Below are positions 20,511 to 32,454 of a stretch of DNA of 64,000 bases, piece by piece. The position numbers were made by a program, and so were the translations under genes. Under the pieces are notes generated by a model. That model was not told the DNA's origin, ran no database searches, and worked only from the letters and a program-made list of their open reading frames with translations. Numbering within the stretch: the stretch's first letter is position 1; each line of letters begins with the position of its first letter. Source of the DNA: Agapetus fuscipes (Eukaryota; Arthropoda; Insecta; Trichoptera; Glossosomatidae); contig OX637333.1 of assembly GCA_951799405.1 (NCBI GenBank), forward strand, positions 28,168,785-28,232,784. Direction: 5' to 3'.

Positions 20511-21082
20511 GGCATTCCATTCCATCGGCATAACAAGGAACACTATTCTTAATTACACCATCAAACCAAATGAATGCTGCAAATTTTGCACATACCACTT
20601 GTGGCAGTCCAATTCCCGGTAACAAAATCCAAGTATTGGATACGGTGTATGCAATTCGCGATGCCAAACGAGGTATTGAATCTGCAACTATGAAATTCCA
20701 CAAGCGAATCCGGTGACCACTCGACTGTGAGATGGCGAGACGTCTGCGTTCCACATATCGTTGCTTTCGAGGCGGGCGCATCGAAATGGAAAGAAAAAAT
20801 ATTGAATGGCTATCTCATCAGCTATGCAGTCGATCTTTTGATAAGTACTATGCTAATGTTAATGGAGCAATTATGAATGCTTTCTAGTTGATCGAAATGA
20901 TTGATGAGAACGAGATGAGATAGAAAGTAGATGGAGAAAGGCTAGAAGTTGTCAACCGATGCGTTCATATAGGACTTACATACATGAGAAAGAATAAAAA
21001 TCTATAAAACAGAGTTTTATTTTCACAAGTTGGTGATTTATTTAACCTCAAGTACTTTCGACTTGCTTACGTCATTTAAGAT
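20511..21082. other. Interval without a recognised gene
   Basis: A 105-codon minus-strand frame overlaps 20464-20781 but begins in the family A tail, has no recognisable motif and no splice context. 21005-21070 carries an element I arm. Otherwise nothing. Confidence 0.4.
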
Positions 21083-21327
21083 CTGTACCCTTAGTACGAG
21101 TTGCAAAACTTGAGTAATGTAAAGTTTACGGCAATTATTAAAGAGTGATTTCTCCCAAAATCTGCCGTTTTTGTTTCTTACACTTTATGGTCTTAGCAAA
21201 AGAGTTACAGTGATGAAGAAAATCAAGTTCAAACAAACAAAAACGGCAGATTTTGGGGGAAATCACTCTTTAATAATTGCCGTAAACTTACATTACTCAA
21301 GTTTTGCAACTCGTACTAAGGGTACTG
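21083..21327. mobile_element. Palindromic MITE P2, 245 bp
   Basis: Nearly perfect arms of about 110 bp: left CTGTACCCTTAGTACGAGTT ... GAGTGATTTCTCCCAAAATC, right ... GATTTTGGGGGAAATCACTC ... AACTCGTACTAAGGGTACTG. The loop holds TGTTTCTTACACTTTATGGT. Other copies: 28655-28901 and 58737-58975. Confidence 0.95.
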
Positions 21328-21341
21328 ATCGCCTTGCCACA

Positions 21342-21517
21342 CTAGGGCTGGAAGTCTCATCACCACGGTAATTCTTACCTACAGAATATCGGTAATATTA
21401 GTATGAAGACCTGCCAATCCAAGATGGCCGTAAGTGAACAGGTTATTAGTCTTTATACAAATATTACCGATATTCGGTAGGTAAGAATTACCGTGGGGAT
21501 GAGACTTCCAGCCCAGG
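21342..21517. mobile_element. Palindromic MITE P1
   Basis: Arms CTAGGGCTGGAAGTCTCATC ... and ... GATGAGACTTCCAGCCCAG. Only 14 bases separate it from the P2 copy. Confidence 0.9.
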
Positions 21518-21524
21518 AGGTCCC

Positions 21525-21847
21525 AGGGTTTAATCTTCGGAGAGGACTGTGGACGACCTTAAATAGGGTCCGCACACTCCTTGCTCCCCAGATGGGGATT
21601 AGCTCCATCTCCAGGGTGTGACTGTGGGGCGGAAAACCAGACTGTCCGGCACATAGTAGAGGAGTGTCCCATCAGAAGACACCTTCCTGGCCTGAAAGAT
21701 TTCCACGAAGCCACGGCAGGAGCAGGGAAGTGGATGGAGAGCTTGGATCTTCGCCTCCGACGCGGCCCAATGACCAATAATTCAAGTAAAGTAAGTAAGA
21801 GGACACTGTTACAAAATGGACAAGACAAATATCAAAGAGAAGGATGA
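21525..21847 (+). pseudogene. LINE zinc-finger C-terminus, frameshifted
   Basis: Two frames must be joined near 21605: upstream NLRRGLWTTLNRVRT, downstream WGLAPSPGCDCGAENQTVRH then IVEECP. Together they match the 'W..LNR.RTGHG...CDCG..QT..HI...CP' segment near the end of Jockey/R1/CR1-like proteins. Truncated and broken. Confidence 0.75.
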
Positions 21848-21917
21848 GTTGCGGCAATGGGGTACAATTAGGTAATAAAAAAGGCGAAGCAACAGGGATC
21901 TGAACACTGACCAAACT

Positions 21918-22112
21918 ATCTAATCTAAGTTGCAAAGATATGTTACATTGGAGATTCACATTACATGCATTCTCACAACCAGACATGTACAAGTTTGCGC
22001 TTGCACATGCCTCATGTGAGCCTACAACATAAAAACCAAATCTCAAATGGACATACACCCTGCAACTCTTACACGCCGTCCTTCCCTGTAACAGGGGTGA
22101 CAGGTGAACTAT
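21918..22112 (-). repeat. Family A repeat, head-truncated
   Basis: CTAATCTAAGTTGCAAAGAT tail, then GCATTCTCACAACCAGACAT, ending at CCCTGTAACAGGGGTGACA. Nothing is recognised from 22113 to 22756. Confidence 0.8.
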
Positions 22113-22756
22113 AAGAATTGCAATTTTTATTTTTACGAATTTCTAAAGTCTCAAGGGCAATTTGCTGTCTGCCCTTGCACCCGGAATGGAGAACCTTAAC
22201 ACCGTTATTATCGAACCCAGTACAATCATAACAGTCAATGGGAAAAACCGTCAATTATCAAAACCACTCATAGGCATACCTACTTGAGAGAGAAGTAGAT
22301 ACTTAACACACACTTCATTATAAACATTCATTTGCTAAGTACTTACAAACAAGTGGCAAAACATTTGGCACAGGTGTAGTGGAGACTACAACAACTAGTT
22401 TTTGTTTTTTTTTTTGGAATTTCGCAGATTAATCTTTTGTCAAAAATAATCATTACCGAATCGTAAAAAAAATACAAATAAACAAAATGAATGAAGTAAT
22501 CTTCGCTCATCTCACATAACCAAAGAATGGCTGACGCACGGTTGTTTTTTAGTCTTTTTATGCCACGTCACGATCCAGGCAGAAATCTGACTGGCAAATT
22601 TAGCTAGCAATGCGAATGTGTATCCGCAGGAGCATTGTACAAGAATCACGTAATACATTACCTGAAATATTTTCATTTCAGTTCGCGAAACTCTGAATAC
22701 AATCACGCAAGAAGTTTTTGTAGTCCTTGCATTGTTCCTTGGTTTGCTTTATCGAC

Positions 22757-23087
22757 TGTCGCAACTAAGATACACATACAGTGCAACTTATTGCCGCATT
22801 ATCCCCGAAGGCTTTTTTGCTGCATGTGGCGAGTGGAAGCTATTTATTTTTACAGGTAAGGGGGCCGGCCTTCAGTTGAAGTTTGCGGTTTCCCAGCTCC
22901 CGCGGGGGCTGCCGGCCGGTACTCATTTCTTGTGATGGCTGAGTACCTAAACCTTGACGATATTTTATTTTGGGGTTTGAAATGAACACCGAAACGGGAT
23001 ATCGTTTTTGACACCCTCGGTGGGATTAAACACGAGCTCACGACATGGAATGCAAGCACTCTACCGGCTGAGCTATCGACCGGACTA
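22757..23087 (-). mobile_element. SINE family C, near full length
   Basis: AGTGCAACTTATTGCCGCAT, TTTTTACAGGTAAGGGGGCC, ACACCGAAACGGGATATCG and head GCTGAGCTATCGACCGGAC at the right. The best-preserved end-to-end C copy. Confidence 0.9.
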
Positions 23088-23110
23088 ACTCTAGAATGAA
23101 GTTGCTTGGC

Positions 23111-23320
23111 TAATCTAATCTAATCTAATCTAAGCTGCAAAGATATATATCATTTAAGATTTATATTAAATGCATTCCCACAAGCAGACATGTATAATTT
23201 CGCGCTAACACATCAAGGTTGGTATAAAACTGACCCCCCCCCCCGTGCTTTAAAAGCTTTGTTCACTTTTGCCAATGCCACCCCGGTTTCAGGGAAAGGC
23301 GGCAAGAGTTGCAAAGTTTA
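23111..23320. repeat. Inverted family A pair
   Basis: An antisense tail half (CTAATCTAATCTAAGCTGCA to CGCGCTAACACAT, ending near 23213) is fused to a sense head/core half (AAGGTTGGTATAAAACTGAC to GGCAAGAGTTGCAAAGTTTA). Confidence 0.8.
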
Positions 23321-26215
23321 TTCAATCGAGCCCTATAGGTAGATATGTTTTCTTACTTATGTAAACTGAGCTCGTTTAAAAAATCAATACACGAAATCCA
23401 TGGCAGTAAATTCTCCATAAAGGATGATCTGTGGATTATCTATGGATGAAATGTTTCGAGAATAGCACTGATAGCATTAATTTTGACTACAACTAAGCAC
23501 ATTTTTTGAAGAATCGATATAAAAACGCGGGTAGGTAATGCAAAAACAACCTCTGGAAAAAAAACTTATTTGAATTTAGAATGAAAAAAAAAATACAATC
23601 ATACCAACGTTGGACAAAAAAAAAACTTGACAGCACTTTGGACGCGTCAAGGAAAATAAATTCAAAAAGAGAACGCAGCGCGACGGCTTCGTTCTTGTTT
23701 TTCTCCTTTTCATTATTTTTTACAACGTGGCGCGAAAATAAAATAATCTCATCTCGTGTAAAGCGGCACGATCTCCTATGGTCGAGAATAAATTACCAAT
23801 TCTAATTTCGAAAATGAAATACCTATTGATCCATCGACAATAAATAATAATACCTCCTAAAGAAGGTACGTACATACTTAACAAGTACGACATCTTGAAG
23901 GATTTAATTTTTTTGTATGTATTATATTAAATGGTAAGATCACGACCTACGTATCACACAAGAGTTTAAGTCCTAAAAAGGCTTGCAGTATTTATTTTAT
24001 ACATTAATTTTCAAAAACATCTACAGAACTTTGCACAAACATGAAGAAAGCTGACCCAGCATTGACAGTAAATACGAGTCTTTGAGTTGTATAGAGTCAA
24101 ATCAATTTGGGATTTTTTCGAAAATGTGAAAATATGGTGTAAATACATTGTTATGATTTTACGCGGTGATTCACTTTGCACAATTTATTTCAGATTCAGT
24201 TCGGATACTGAGTCACTTTACACCTGCACAATACTAGGGTCGGTTGATTTTTTAAACTACAGAAGATTTGGTCCTTATTTTAAAGTACGAATAAATATCA
24301 TTCTAGAAACATTAAGAATCGTTACATACGAGACTTTAATATAGCATCCGACCAAACACAATCAATATCACATACAAATTATTTAAGTGCCCAACATATA
24401 TTTATTTCTAGAGACTTCTCAGACTTTATTATTAACTCACACAGACAAACACAACTACATATTCGTCACAATATGGTAAAGTAGTCATTTTCTATGTGTT
24501 CTATATGGGATCTCATTTGAAGAACTCTCAGATTGCCGTCTTTGGTTTTATATGACTCGTATATGAACTAGTAGATATTTATGTAAATGATAAATAATAT
24601 TTAGGTTCATGAAATTTGTTATCGTTCCAAAAAAACAACGAAGCAAAGAACGGTAGTGTATTTGCCGCGGTTTTTTTCATGCCAAATAAAACAAATCCAA
24701 TTATTCTTAGAAGCCACAAGGTAAAAAATAAGGTTTTACATTTTTAAAAGAAAAATATGGCTAAAATCTCCGACAGAATGAGTCATTGGAGTCTCCGAGT
24801 CATGAAATGCTTTAACTGGTTTCCTCTGAACACTGAAAATAGATCAACACGCTTTATTCTTGGGGTGTTACATGCACAAATAGCTTACACGTATCTGTTG
24901 TTTTGTCAACTCGAAGTTCCGGGTTCAAAAGCAAGCATAGAGAGAAATTATCTTGACGAATGCACTGCGCCCATTGGCTGAATCTTATCTATGGTTTTAT
25001 CTAAAAATGCATTCCCAAGAAGTTACCTATCGGTAAAGTTAAAAAAATAATCTGAAGTATTCGAATGTATATTTATGGTTTTATTTCACAGTAAGACAAA
25101 AAAAATAAGAAATTTGAAATTTCATTTTTCTCTCGTCACAGGTATAATATGGTCTTTAGCAACCGATAAAAAATATTAGTAGCCGGTTCTGTGATGTCAC
25201 AACACTGTTGTCAATGGCATTTATGCCGAGCCCATAACATGAATTAATGTGAGCAGGTATAGAAAAAACATTGTCTTATCTAACAAGATTTTGTGTTCCA
25301 ACCTATTTCACCACCCTGTCATTCGATTATGACGCTCGGTACTGTGATTAGGAAAATTCAAGAATTGTTCGTATTTCGAATTCGAAATTCAAAATGAAAT
25401 GATACCAGAAGTGAAAATAATAATAGACAATGCCTTCATTACGCAACTCTGCAACGAAGTAACCTACCAAACGAAAAAATATATATTTTTTGTGGATTGT
25501 ACGAAAAAAAAATGTAATTTTTATTTATTTTTAATTCGAATTCAGCGTGTTAGCGCATCATTACGTCGGCAAGGTAAAGTTTGAACTTACCTCGTGTAAT
25601 CGTTAATGTTTTTATCGTTAATTTAGTTAATCCAATTTGATTTATTAATGCGATAAGTCTAGGAAATGGCTAATCACAACCTTGGGGCGCCCATTCAAGT
25701 GGCATCATTTTTATACATCATCAAACATTCGACCACACAGAGGTCAACCGACAATTCCCCACATTTTTAACACGATGAATTTTTTTTCAAACGTTATCAT
25801 TGTTATCAAATCAAGTTTTTTTTTTAATTTAAACAGAATCATATTATATTTTAGTCTCACAAGAAGGCATTTTTCATAATGTAAATAGTTTTTGAGAACA
25901 TATGAAATAATTTAAACAACTAAATGGATTAAATTTCTTGATACAGTGTTTCCACCATTTCTCAAAAATTATTCACGTTATAAAAAAAAACGGCTGCTTG
26001 TGATACTAAATGATGTATAATTCTGTTATTAAAAAAAAATCCAAAGTATAGCACATAAAAAAAACTATATAAAATGTGAAAAAACCTATTTTTTAAATAT
26101 TTTTTGTGACCCTTTTTAAGTAATAGATATATTTATATTTTTTTTTTTGACCTCTACTAAAATCAATAAATCCGCTTGATTTCTTTCATTACGGTCACTC
26201 TTTTACTAACATACA
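23321..26215. other. AT-rich interval, no recognised feature
   Basis: The longest stretch without clear repeats or genes. Short frames (up to 85 codons) show no domain or coding bias visible by eye. Around 24500-24570, GCCGTCTTTGGTTTTATATG resembles a repeat end seen at 32455 and 33040. Confidence 0.5.
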
Positions 26216-26324
26216 CCTAGCAACTCCTGCCGCCTTTCCCAAAACCGGGGCGGCATTTGCAAAAGTGAACCAATTTTTACAGCACGGGGGGTCAGCCTCA
26301 TACCAACCTATCAGTCAAGGAGCA
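26216..26324 (-). repeat. Family A head fragment
   Basis: GCAACTCCTGCCGCCTTTCC, ACCGGGGCGGCATTTGC, GTCAGCCTCATACCAACC. 26325-27660 has no recognised gene or repeat. Confidence 0.8.
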
Positions 26325-27667
26325 ACACCATAAAATTAAAAACAAAAACAAGGTTTAGGGTATATAATACTCATTCAGTGTTATTCATTAGATTCCGCCT
26401 ATACCTGTTTAGTGCGAGATTTTCAGAAACCAATTTAAATCTGTACCAGCCCGCTAAACCAAAATAAATAAAAAGGTGATTCATTAGCGAAATACGTACA
26501 TTTTTTTTTTTGGTTTACCGAATCCTACTTAAACAGACTTCCGGTAGCTTTTTCTGTATGAAAAAATACGAAATGCTCGACATTTATGTAGGTATTTTGG
26601 TGTCTATGACATTTTTTGAGGTTTTTGTGGGTTTTTGCATGCTTTTTGACAACTTTCGGAGACGCTCGGAAGAATTCGGGTAAACGCCCCCTCCCGAACG
26701 TTTCTCGACACTCCAGCTGTCAAACTCATGTCGGCTGCGACTTCGAATGAACTAAAAATGGAAACAAGTATTTTTCAAAGCATGACTTCATTGTGGCTTG
26801 AGGTTTTGGCTGTAGGCATCACGAAGAAAATCTCAAAGATGGGCCTGCATACTTCATTTACAAGAAAAGTGACAGTTTTACAAAATTGGCGACTTGAAAA
26901 ATAACACGACGCGGCATCTGTCACTTTTTTTCTTGTCACAGTTTTTATATTTGTTTTGTTGCTGCATGCCCTCAATTTGTTGTTATAGTGTAAAATTCTA
27001 ATGTTTTAAAGTTACTGTAATTGCTGAAACTCTTATTTGATTCATAAATCTTTTATTCTGAAAGTTATCTCGTACATAACGATCAGCTGGTAAATGAGGA
27101 AGATCGCCATTTTGCTTATGTTGATCTAGTTTAGAACAAAATAAACCTACTCGGAGGTGGTTTACAAATGTGATCATGTTTTGAAACACGTTTAGTGTTA
27201 AACTGAATTATAAAGTTTTTATGAATCACCTTTTTTGTAAATTGAGATTAAATAGAAAAATTAAACCAGATCTCTAAAGAAATCTGGTTTAAAAATTCTA
27301 ATGCATAACACTGTTTAAGTTTTGTACAAGAAATTGAAGCCTTAGAGGTTTTTCTCATTCAAAATCAATCAAAGTATGAAATGTTTATATTATTTTTATC
27401 TAAACCATTTTTCTTAGTTCACACACATCCCACGTCTATTTACGAAAATAAGGATGTGTGTCGGCGATGATGAGTGCATATTTATGTTTTTAATATTGGG
27501 TGCGATCACCTCTCCTCCGCTCTCTAACACAAATAATACCTGATAATGACTTGACAGCAGAGGTTATGTTTAATATAAACTACAATGATTCATGACAATC
27601 ACTTGCTTATTTGTGATGTAACACTACGCTACGTAACTAGACAAAAAACCTCAATATAAGTAAAGAG

Positions 27668-28005
27668 ATTCCTTGACTAATAAGTTGGTAAGGGGCTGTC
27701 CATATATTACGTCATTCGCATTAAAAGGGGGGGGAGTCTGGTCTGCGGATGATGGCAAATGATGTACGAGTACCAAAAGTGACGTCGTTCTTGTAAATAC
27801 CAATTTCTACAAAATATACAAAATATTATGTAAGTAATATAACATTATTAATTATTAAGCTCATCCATTATTACAGCAAGAGGGGGAGGGGGTTTCATTA
27901 GATAATGACTATAGGATGATTGTAAGAGGGGGGGGGGGTCGAAAATCGGCCAAAATCGATGACGTAATTTATGGACGGCCCCTAAGAGGCTGACCACCCA
28001 CAGCG
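27668..28005 (+). repeat. Family A head interrupted by MITE H
   Basis: TTCCTTGACTAATAAGTTGG before, and GAGGCTGACCACCCACAGCG after, the MITE H insertion reconstruct a normal family A head. Confidence 0.85.
27692..27982. mobile_element. MITE H (PIF/Harbinger-like), 291 bp, TSD TAA
   Basis: Ends GGGGCTGTCCATATATTACG and ...GTAATTTATGGACGGCCCC are inverted repeats. Flanked by TAA at 27689-27691 and 27983-27985. Inner G-runs flank AGCTCATCCATTATTACAGC. A 3-bp TWA duplication with G/C-rich ends fits PIF/Harbinger. Confidence 0.9.
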
Positions 28006-28654
28006 AGTATGTCAATGGGTGATTTTTAGAGGGTTGGTGTAGAGTACATTTCAAGGAAGGATCACAACGATATATTTTTTAAGTAGTAAAAATAAAGATA
28101 TAATTGATCATTTTCAAAAATAAAATGCGGAGAATTTAAATCCCGCCAAAACGCAGCGCGACCGGCATAGCGATGTTTGACGTAAAACGTCGCTAGCAAA
28201 CCGACTTGGGCCCGGCGATACCTACACTCCGAAGATCCATCGACGTCATATCCGCCTAAATAAAAAGATAACCTGTTTTAGCGGAAATCGAAAATACGCT
28301 AATTTTAAAGAGCTATAATTTAAAAACTAAGCCAGATATATTTTTTTTAAAACGCAGATGAATTTTTAAAAAATATAGTCCACCATTTTATGAAATAAAT
28401 AAAAATAAAAATTACCCTCTAGTTTATGGTTTATTACACAAAATTTTAAAGAATTTTCAGCAAAATTCGCAACTCGAGAGATTCGCGACTCGTATACTGA
28501 GGTTTTGTTAGGATACCTACTCGTGTTTCTCTTTCCAGCCATTGGCCACAATAGCGAAGGTCGAGATAACGCAGGTCAATACTACATGGATGGTATTACT
28601 CGCGTACCTAGGGTACATGAACAAGCGCGTCACACCTCAAGAGCCTGCCGATAA

Positions 28655-28901
28655 CTGTACCCTTAGTACGAGTTGCAAAACTTGAGTAATGTAAAGTTTA
28701 CGGCAATTATTAAAGAGTGATTTCCCCCAAAATCTGCCATTATTGTTAGTTTGAATATGATTTTCTTCATCACTGTAACTCTTTTGCTAAGACCACAAAG
28801 TGTAAGAAACAAAAAACGGCAGATTTTGGGAGAAATTACGCTTTAATATTTTCCGTAAACTTTACTTTTTTCAAGTTTTGCAACTCGTACTAAGGGTACT
28901 G
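28655..28901. mobile_element. Palindromic MITE P2, second copy
   Basis: CTGTACCCTTAGTACGAGTT ... AACTCGTACTAAGGGTACTG, the same arms and loop as 21083-21327 with a few changes. 28006-28654 holds nothing else recognised except a small SINE B-like scrap near 28630. Confidence 0.95.
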
Positions 28902-28911
28902 AACACTACGA

Positions 28912-29173
28912 CCCGGTATTTTCAACGTTAGCATAAGCGACTTTGTGACTTATTTGACTAAGATACACATATAGTGTAGGGTTCGCATGCGGCGAGTGGA
29001 ACCTATTTATTCTTGCAGGTATTGCGGCCGGCTTTACGCCAACCACTTCAGTTGAAGTGGGGGTTTCCCAGCTCCCGAGACTGTTAAACTGATAAAAAAA
29101 AACAAACACACACGATTGACACAAGTGCGTGCTTTTCATTCAGTATAAACTTGCTAACGTTGAAAATACCGGG
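28912..29173. mobile_element. Inverted-repeat element with SINE C inside
   Basis: Ends CCCGGTATTTTCAACGTTAG and CTAACGTTGAAAATACCGGG are inverted. Between them lies an antisense SINE C part (28968-29085: GCGAGTGGAACCTATTTATT, CTTTACGCCAACCACTTCAG). Nested insertion. Confidence 0.8.
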
Positions 29174-29184
29174 CCTTAAATTTT

Positions 29185-29275
29185 GTTCAAACATTGTTCT
29201 CTTGAAAATGATGTGAATTGCATCGAAAGCGCTCAAGGAAATAAATCAACTCGCGAATAATAAATTTTTGTTTTA
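29185..29275 (+). repeat. Element I arm
   Basis: GTTCTCTTGAAAATGATGTG, CGAAAGCGCTCAAGGAAATA and AAATCAACTCGCGAA match one arm of the 19556-19700 element. Confidence 0.65.
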
Positions 29276-29351
29276 TTTTTGCATTCTCAAATAAAAGGTG
29301 TTTTTCTCAAATTCTCTGAACGATCTACACAAAAAAAAAAACTATTTTAAG

Positions 29352-29448
29352 GCACGTTACTTGTTTGAGAATTGGCGCTCTTTATAGCGACGATCAACCT
29401 CGCAGAGGGCTTTTGAGGTGTGATTTATACAAAAGCGCTCACCAAATA
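29352..29448 (+). repeat. SINE family B 3' part
   Basis: TTTGAGAATTGGCGCTCTTT, CGACGATCAACCTCGCAGAG, GCGCTCACCAAATAAAATAT. The head is absent. 29449-30040 has nothing recognised. Confidence 0.75.
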
Positions 29449-30039
29449 AAATATTATTCTTAAAATGAAAGGCTTATCTTTACAGGTACACCTACTAGAG
29501 GTTCACTTGCCGGATTGTATTTTCTTTTTAGAACGTTCTAGATTTCACATCATACAACTGCTTTGTTTTGTAAGATAAAATACCACCAGGAAAAATTGGT
29601 TATTTTTAAAATAAAACCTGACCTAACTTAAAAATAATTATCGAAGCTAATTTTCATTTATTTTTAAATAATAAAATAGTTAAGTGTGCGTCCATCTTTA
29701 TGGCCTCATCCCCTCGCGTTGTTGAGCTAGCAATTTTTATCTTTAATAGAACCGGTCATTAAGCCTGCCTCACACCGACCTTGGATGACTTGTACACTTT
29801 ACTACCATTATTTATTATTTAGCAACATCTCCCATATCTAAGTGCTCATCATTTTATTCATAGAAAATATTCTGCACTTTGCCATTAAAGGCGGTTCAAT
29901 ATCTGAGTATTTTAAAAGTTTTCAGAATTTTTGTTTCGTTTAATTATTTTTGGATTGAAATTCGGTTTAAACTCCCAAGCTTTAGCAGAATCGAAATCTG
30001 AAAAATTAAAAAAAAAACTGTGTCATCTGGACTGTACTG

Positions 30040-30170
30040 CATCCTACCGCCGTTTCACTAGGGGTGGCCGGTACCTCCGCAGATACATCTCCACTTTTGT
30101 CTGTCCTTGCATATCTCCATTCATTTTCAAAATTCAAAATTCATCACTTTCCTCTCATACATACTAGTCT
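30040..30170 (-). pseudogene. LINE G-like terminus
   Basis: CCGTTTCACTAGGGGTGGCC, GGTACCTCCGCAGATA and later CATACATACTAG are the antisense of the subfamily end at 33930-34030. Confidence 0.5.
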
Positions 30171-30296
30171 GACATTTAGCCTGATAGCTTGTCAAACTAG
30201 ATGAATATAGCTCTAATAGCCATTAAAACTCAAAAGAAAAAGAAGTTTTTTTTGGGTCTTCTGTCATATTGTACGTAACCTTTTTCTCTTTTGTAC

Positions 30297-30353
30297 CGAC
30301 CTCCCAGCATTTCACCGACCTCCCAGCATTTCACCGACCTCCCAGCCTTTCAT
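30297..30353. repeat. 19-bp tandem repeat, three units
   Basis: Three copies of CGACCTCCCAGCATTTCAC, the last slightly changed. Confidence 0.85.
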
Positions 30354-30399
30354 CGAGTCGACCCTCCGACCTTTTATCGAATATATGGCGTGTTGAAAA

Positions 30400-30540
30400 A
30401 TCATCGACTTAAATTTCTGCGAGCTGTATTTCTCTCCAGTATTCCTGAATCCCATCCCGGGCCAGATTCCGACCATTTTTGGTCCTTCGAGCCGGATTTT
30501 TAATACAATTCTCTTATTCTCACCCAGCAGGTTCCAATTT
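30400..30540 (+). pseudogene. Possible LTR-retrotransposon scrap
   Basis: The frame PESHPGPDSDHFWSFEPDF and CATTTTTGGTCCTTCGAGCC resemble leader regions of some BEL/Pao-type elements in insects. This is a weak, memory-based resemblance. 30541-31130 has nothing recognised. Confidence 0.25.
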
Positions 30541-31135
30541 TTTGCATTCTCACATATCTGGTCTATCCATTCATTTTTACTACATGAAGTAAAACACGTT
30601 ATTTTATAAAACCATGTTAGTTCTTTGTTACAACATGTAAATATAAAATAAATATTTGTTTACATTGACCATCCCAACATGGATCGGCCTTGCAGTCTTC
30701 AACGGATTCATCAAATAAGCATTTAATTGCTTCACGATTTATGTGTGTTTTTTCATCTAGTAACAGTATGGCAGAACATTTGTACAAAGCTATTAGCCGA
30801 CACAGGTTGTACAATTGCAATTCAGAGATTACTCAAACATCCGTTGATCTCGTCATCAAAGCTTGCAGCTTCTCTAATTATTGCGTAATTAAACTGAGAT
30901 AAAATAACTATGAATTAAGGTCATAAATAAATATACTTATATATTTAAAAATATATATATATACCTACCCGTTATTAAAAGGTGCTATTATTTTTAACAA
31001 ATAAAAAAAACAACTTTATTTTATTCCACTTTTGTTATTTTTGAGCCGTTACTAATATTTTCGGAAAGCCTCCATTTTAGGACGATGATGATGATGGATG
31101 ATTTATTTCCATATGTTATAATTTGAGAAAAACAC

Positions 31136-31228
31136 CTTCCTGAAACAGAGGTGGCATTGGCAAAGTGAACCATTTTTACAGGATGGGTGGTCAGCCGCAT
31201 ACGAACCTATAACCCTATAAGTCAAGGA
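31136..31228 (-). repeat. Family A head fragment
   Basis: TTCCTGAAACAGAGGTGGCA, GTCAGCCGCATACGAACCTA, AAGTCAAGGA. Confidence 0.8.
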
Positions 31229-31514
31229 ATAAGCGTTTAAATAAAAAATAAATATTTCATACCTACTCAAAAAAGTTTCAACCAAAATCTGGAAACTGTC
31301 CAGCAGTTTTCAATAACAAAGACTTATATAAAGTGAAAAAGCAAAGAAAAAAGAAAATAATAAGGACAAGATACAAATGAGAGGACTACTAAGTTTTACT
31401 ATTTCACAGGGTTGTAAAACTTCGCATCACGGCTTGTGCAACCATTGGCGGCTACGATTCCCGTCTCCTCACATATTCGTAGATAATACCCTGATGGTCA
31501 TATTTTATGTGGTT

Positions 31515-32262
31515 CCATGTTAGAACGACACAGTGACAGAACGAAAAATGACAGAACGACACATGTCAGAGCATCACAATGACAGTACATCACATGAAAA
31601 ACTATTACTATGGCAAAACAACACAGAAAATGCATCACTATGACAAAACATCACAAGACAAAACCGTTTCATGTGCCGTTTATGTTATATTCCGTTTTAG
31701 GTAATGAGGTCACCTCTCATACCTGTCTCTCCCCTGTTTCAGGGAAGGTCGGCAAAAGTTGCAGGGATGATGTTCATTCGAGGTTTGGTTTTAATTTGTA
31801 AGTACACATTCAGCATTTGTAAGCGCGAATTTACACGTGTCTGTTTGTGGCATGCATTTGATAAGAATTTTGAATGTTGGTATATATTTGCAACTTAGAT
31901 TATAGATAGACTATATTTTTATTTTCAATTTGATGCTGACCACCCTTAGTTATAATGTATTGTCATAATGATGTATTTTCTGTGTTGTTGTCATGTGTCG
32001 TTCTGTAATGTGTCGTTCTGTTATGTGTCGTTCTGTCATGTGTCGTTCTGTCATGTGTCGTTCTGTAATGTGTCGTTCTGTCATGTGTCGTTCTGTCATG
32101 TGTCGTTCTGTTATGTGTCGTTCTGTTATGTGTCGTTCTGTCATGTGTCGTTCTGTAATGTGTCGTTCTGTTATGTGTCGTTCTGTCGTGTGTCGTTTTC
32201 TGATATGTGTCGTTCTGTCATGTGTCGTTATGTCATGAGTCGTTTTGTCACTGTGCTGTTCT
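31515..32262. mobile_element. Palindrome with minisatellite arms (element N)
   Basis: The left arm (31515-31680) is made of degenerate GACAGAACGACACATG-type units; the right arm (31994-32262) has the complementary CATGTGTCGTTCTGT units. A family A copy (31700-31911) lies between. A related degenerate palindrome spans 47945-48560, and a small piece lies at 37940-37980. Confidence 0.7.
31994..32245. repeat. 15-bp minisatellite, ~16-17 units
   Basis: Tandem TGTCGTTCTGTCATG, with C/A/T variation at one position. Because 15 is a multiple of three and the unit lacks stops, open frames appear on both strands; they are not genes. Confidence 0.95.
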
Positions 32263-32454
32263 AGTCTGTCACCATTTCATGTTCACCTGCAGTACCTACG
32301 CGCCCGTCGGAGGAAGCCATAAAAAATATTCAACACACACACAGCCTATTCACTTCGCAAAAATAATTAACCATTAAAGTTTTGCCACAAAGTCTTGGGA
32401 ATTAAAAGCGAATTAGACACATTGAAAAGGTGTGAGGTGCAAAAAATAAATGAC

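Noticed and set aside
20464..20781. 105-codon minus-strand gene
   Set aside because: Begins in a family A tail, has no domain that I recognise, and codon use looks random.
31950..32264. Open frames of 64-98 codons on both strands, (MCRSV)n, (VSFCH)n and (MTERH)n
   Set aside because: They are the translation of a stop-free 15-bp tandem repeat; the unit is a multiple of three so every frame stays open.
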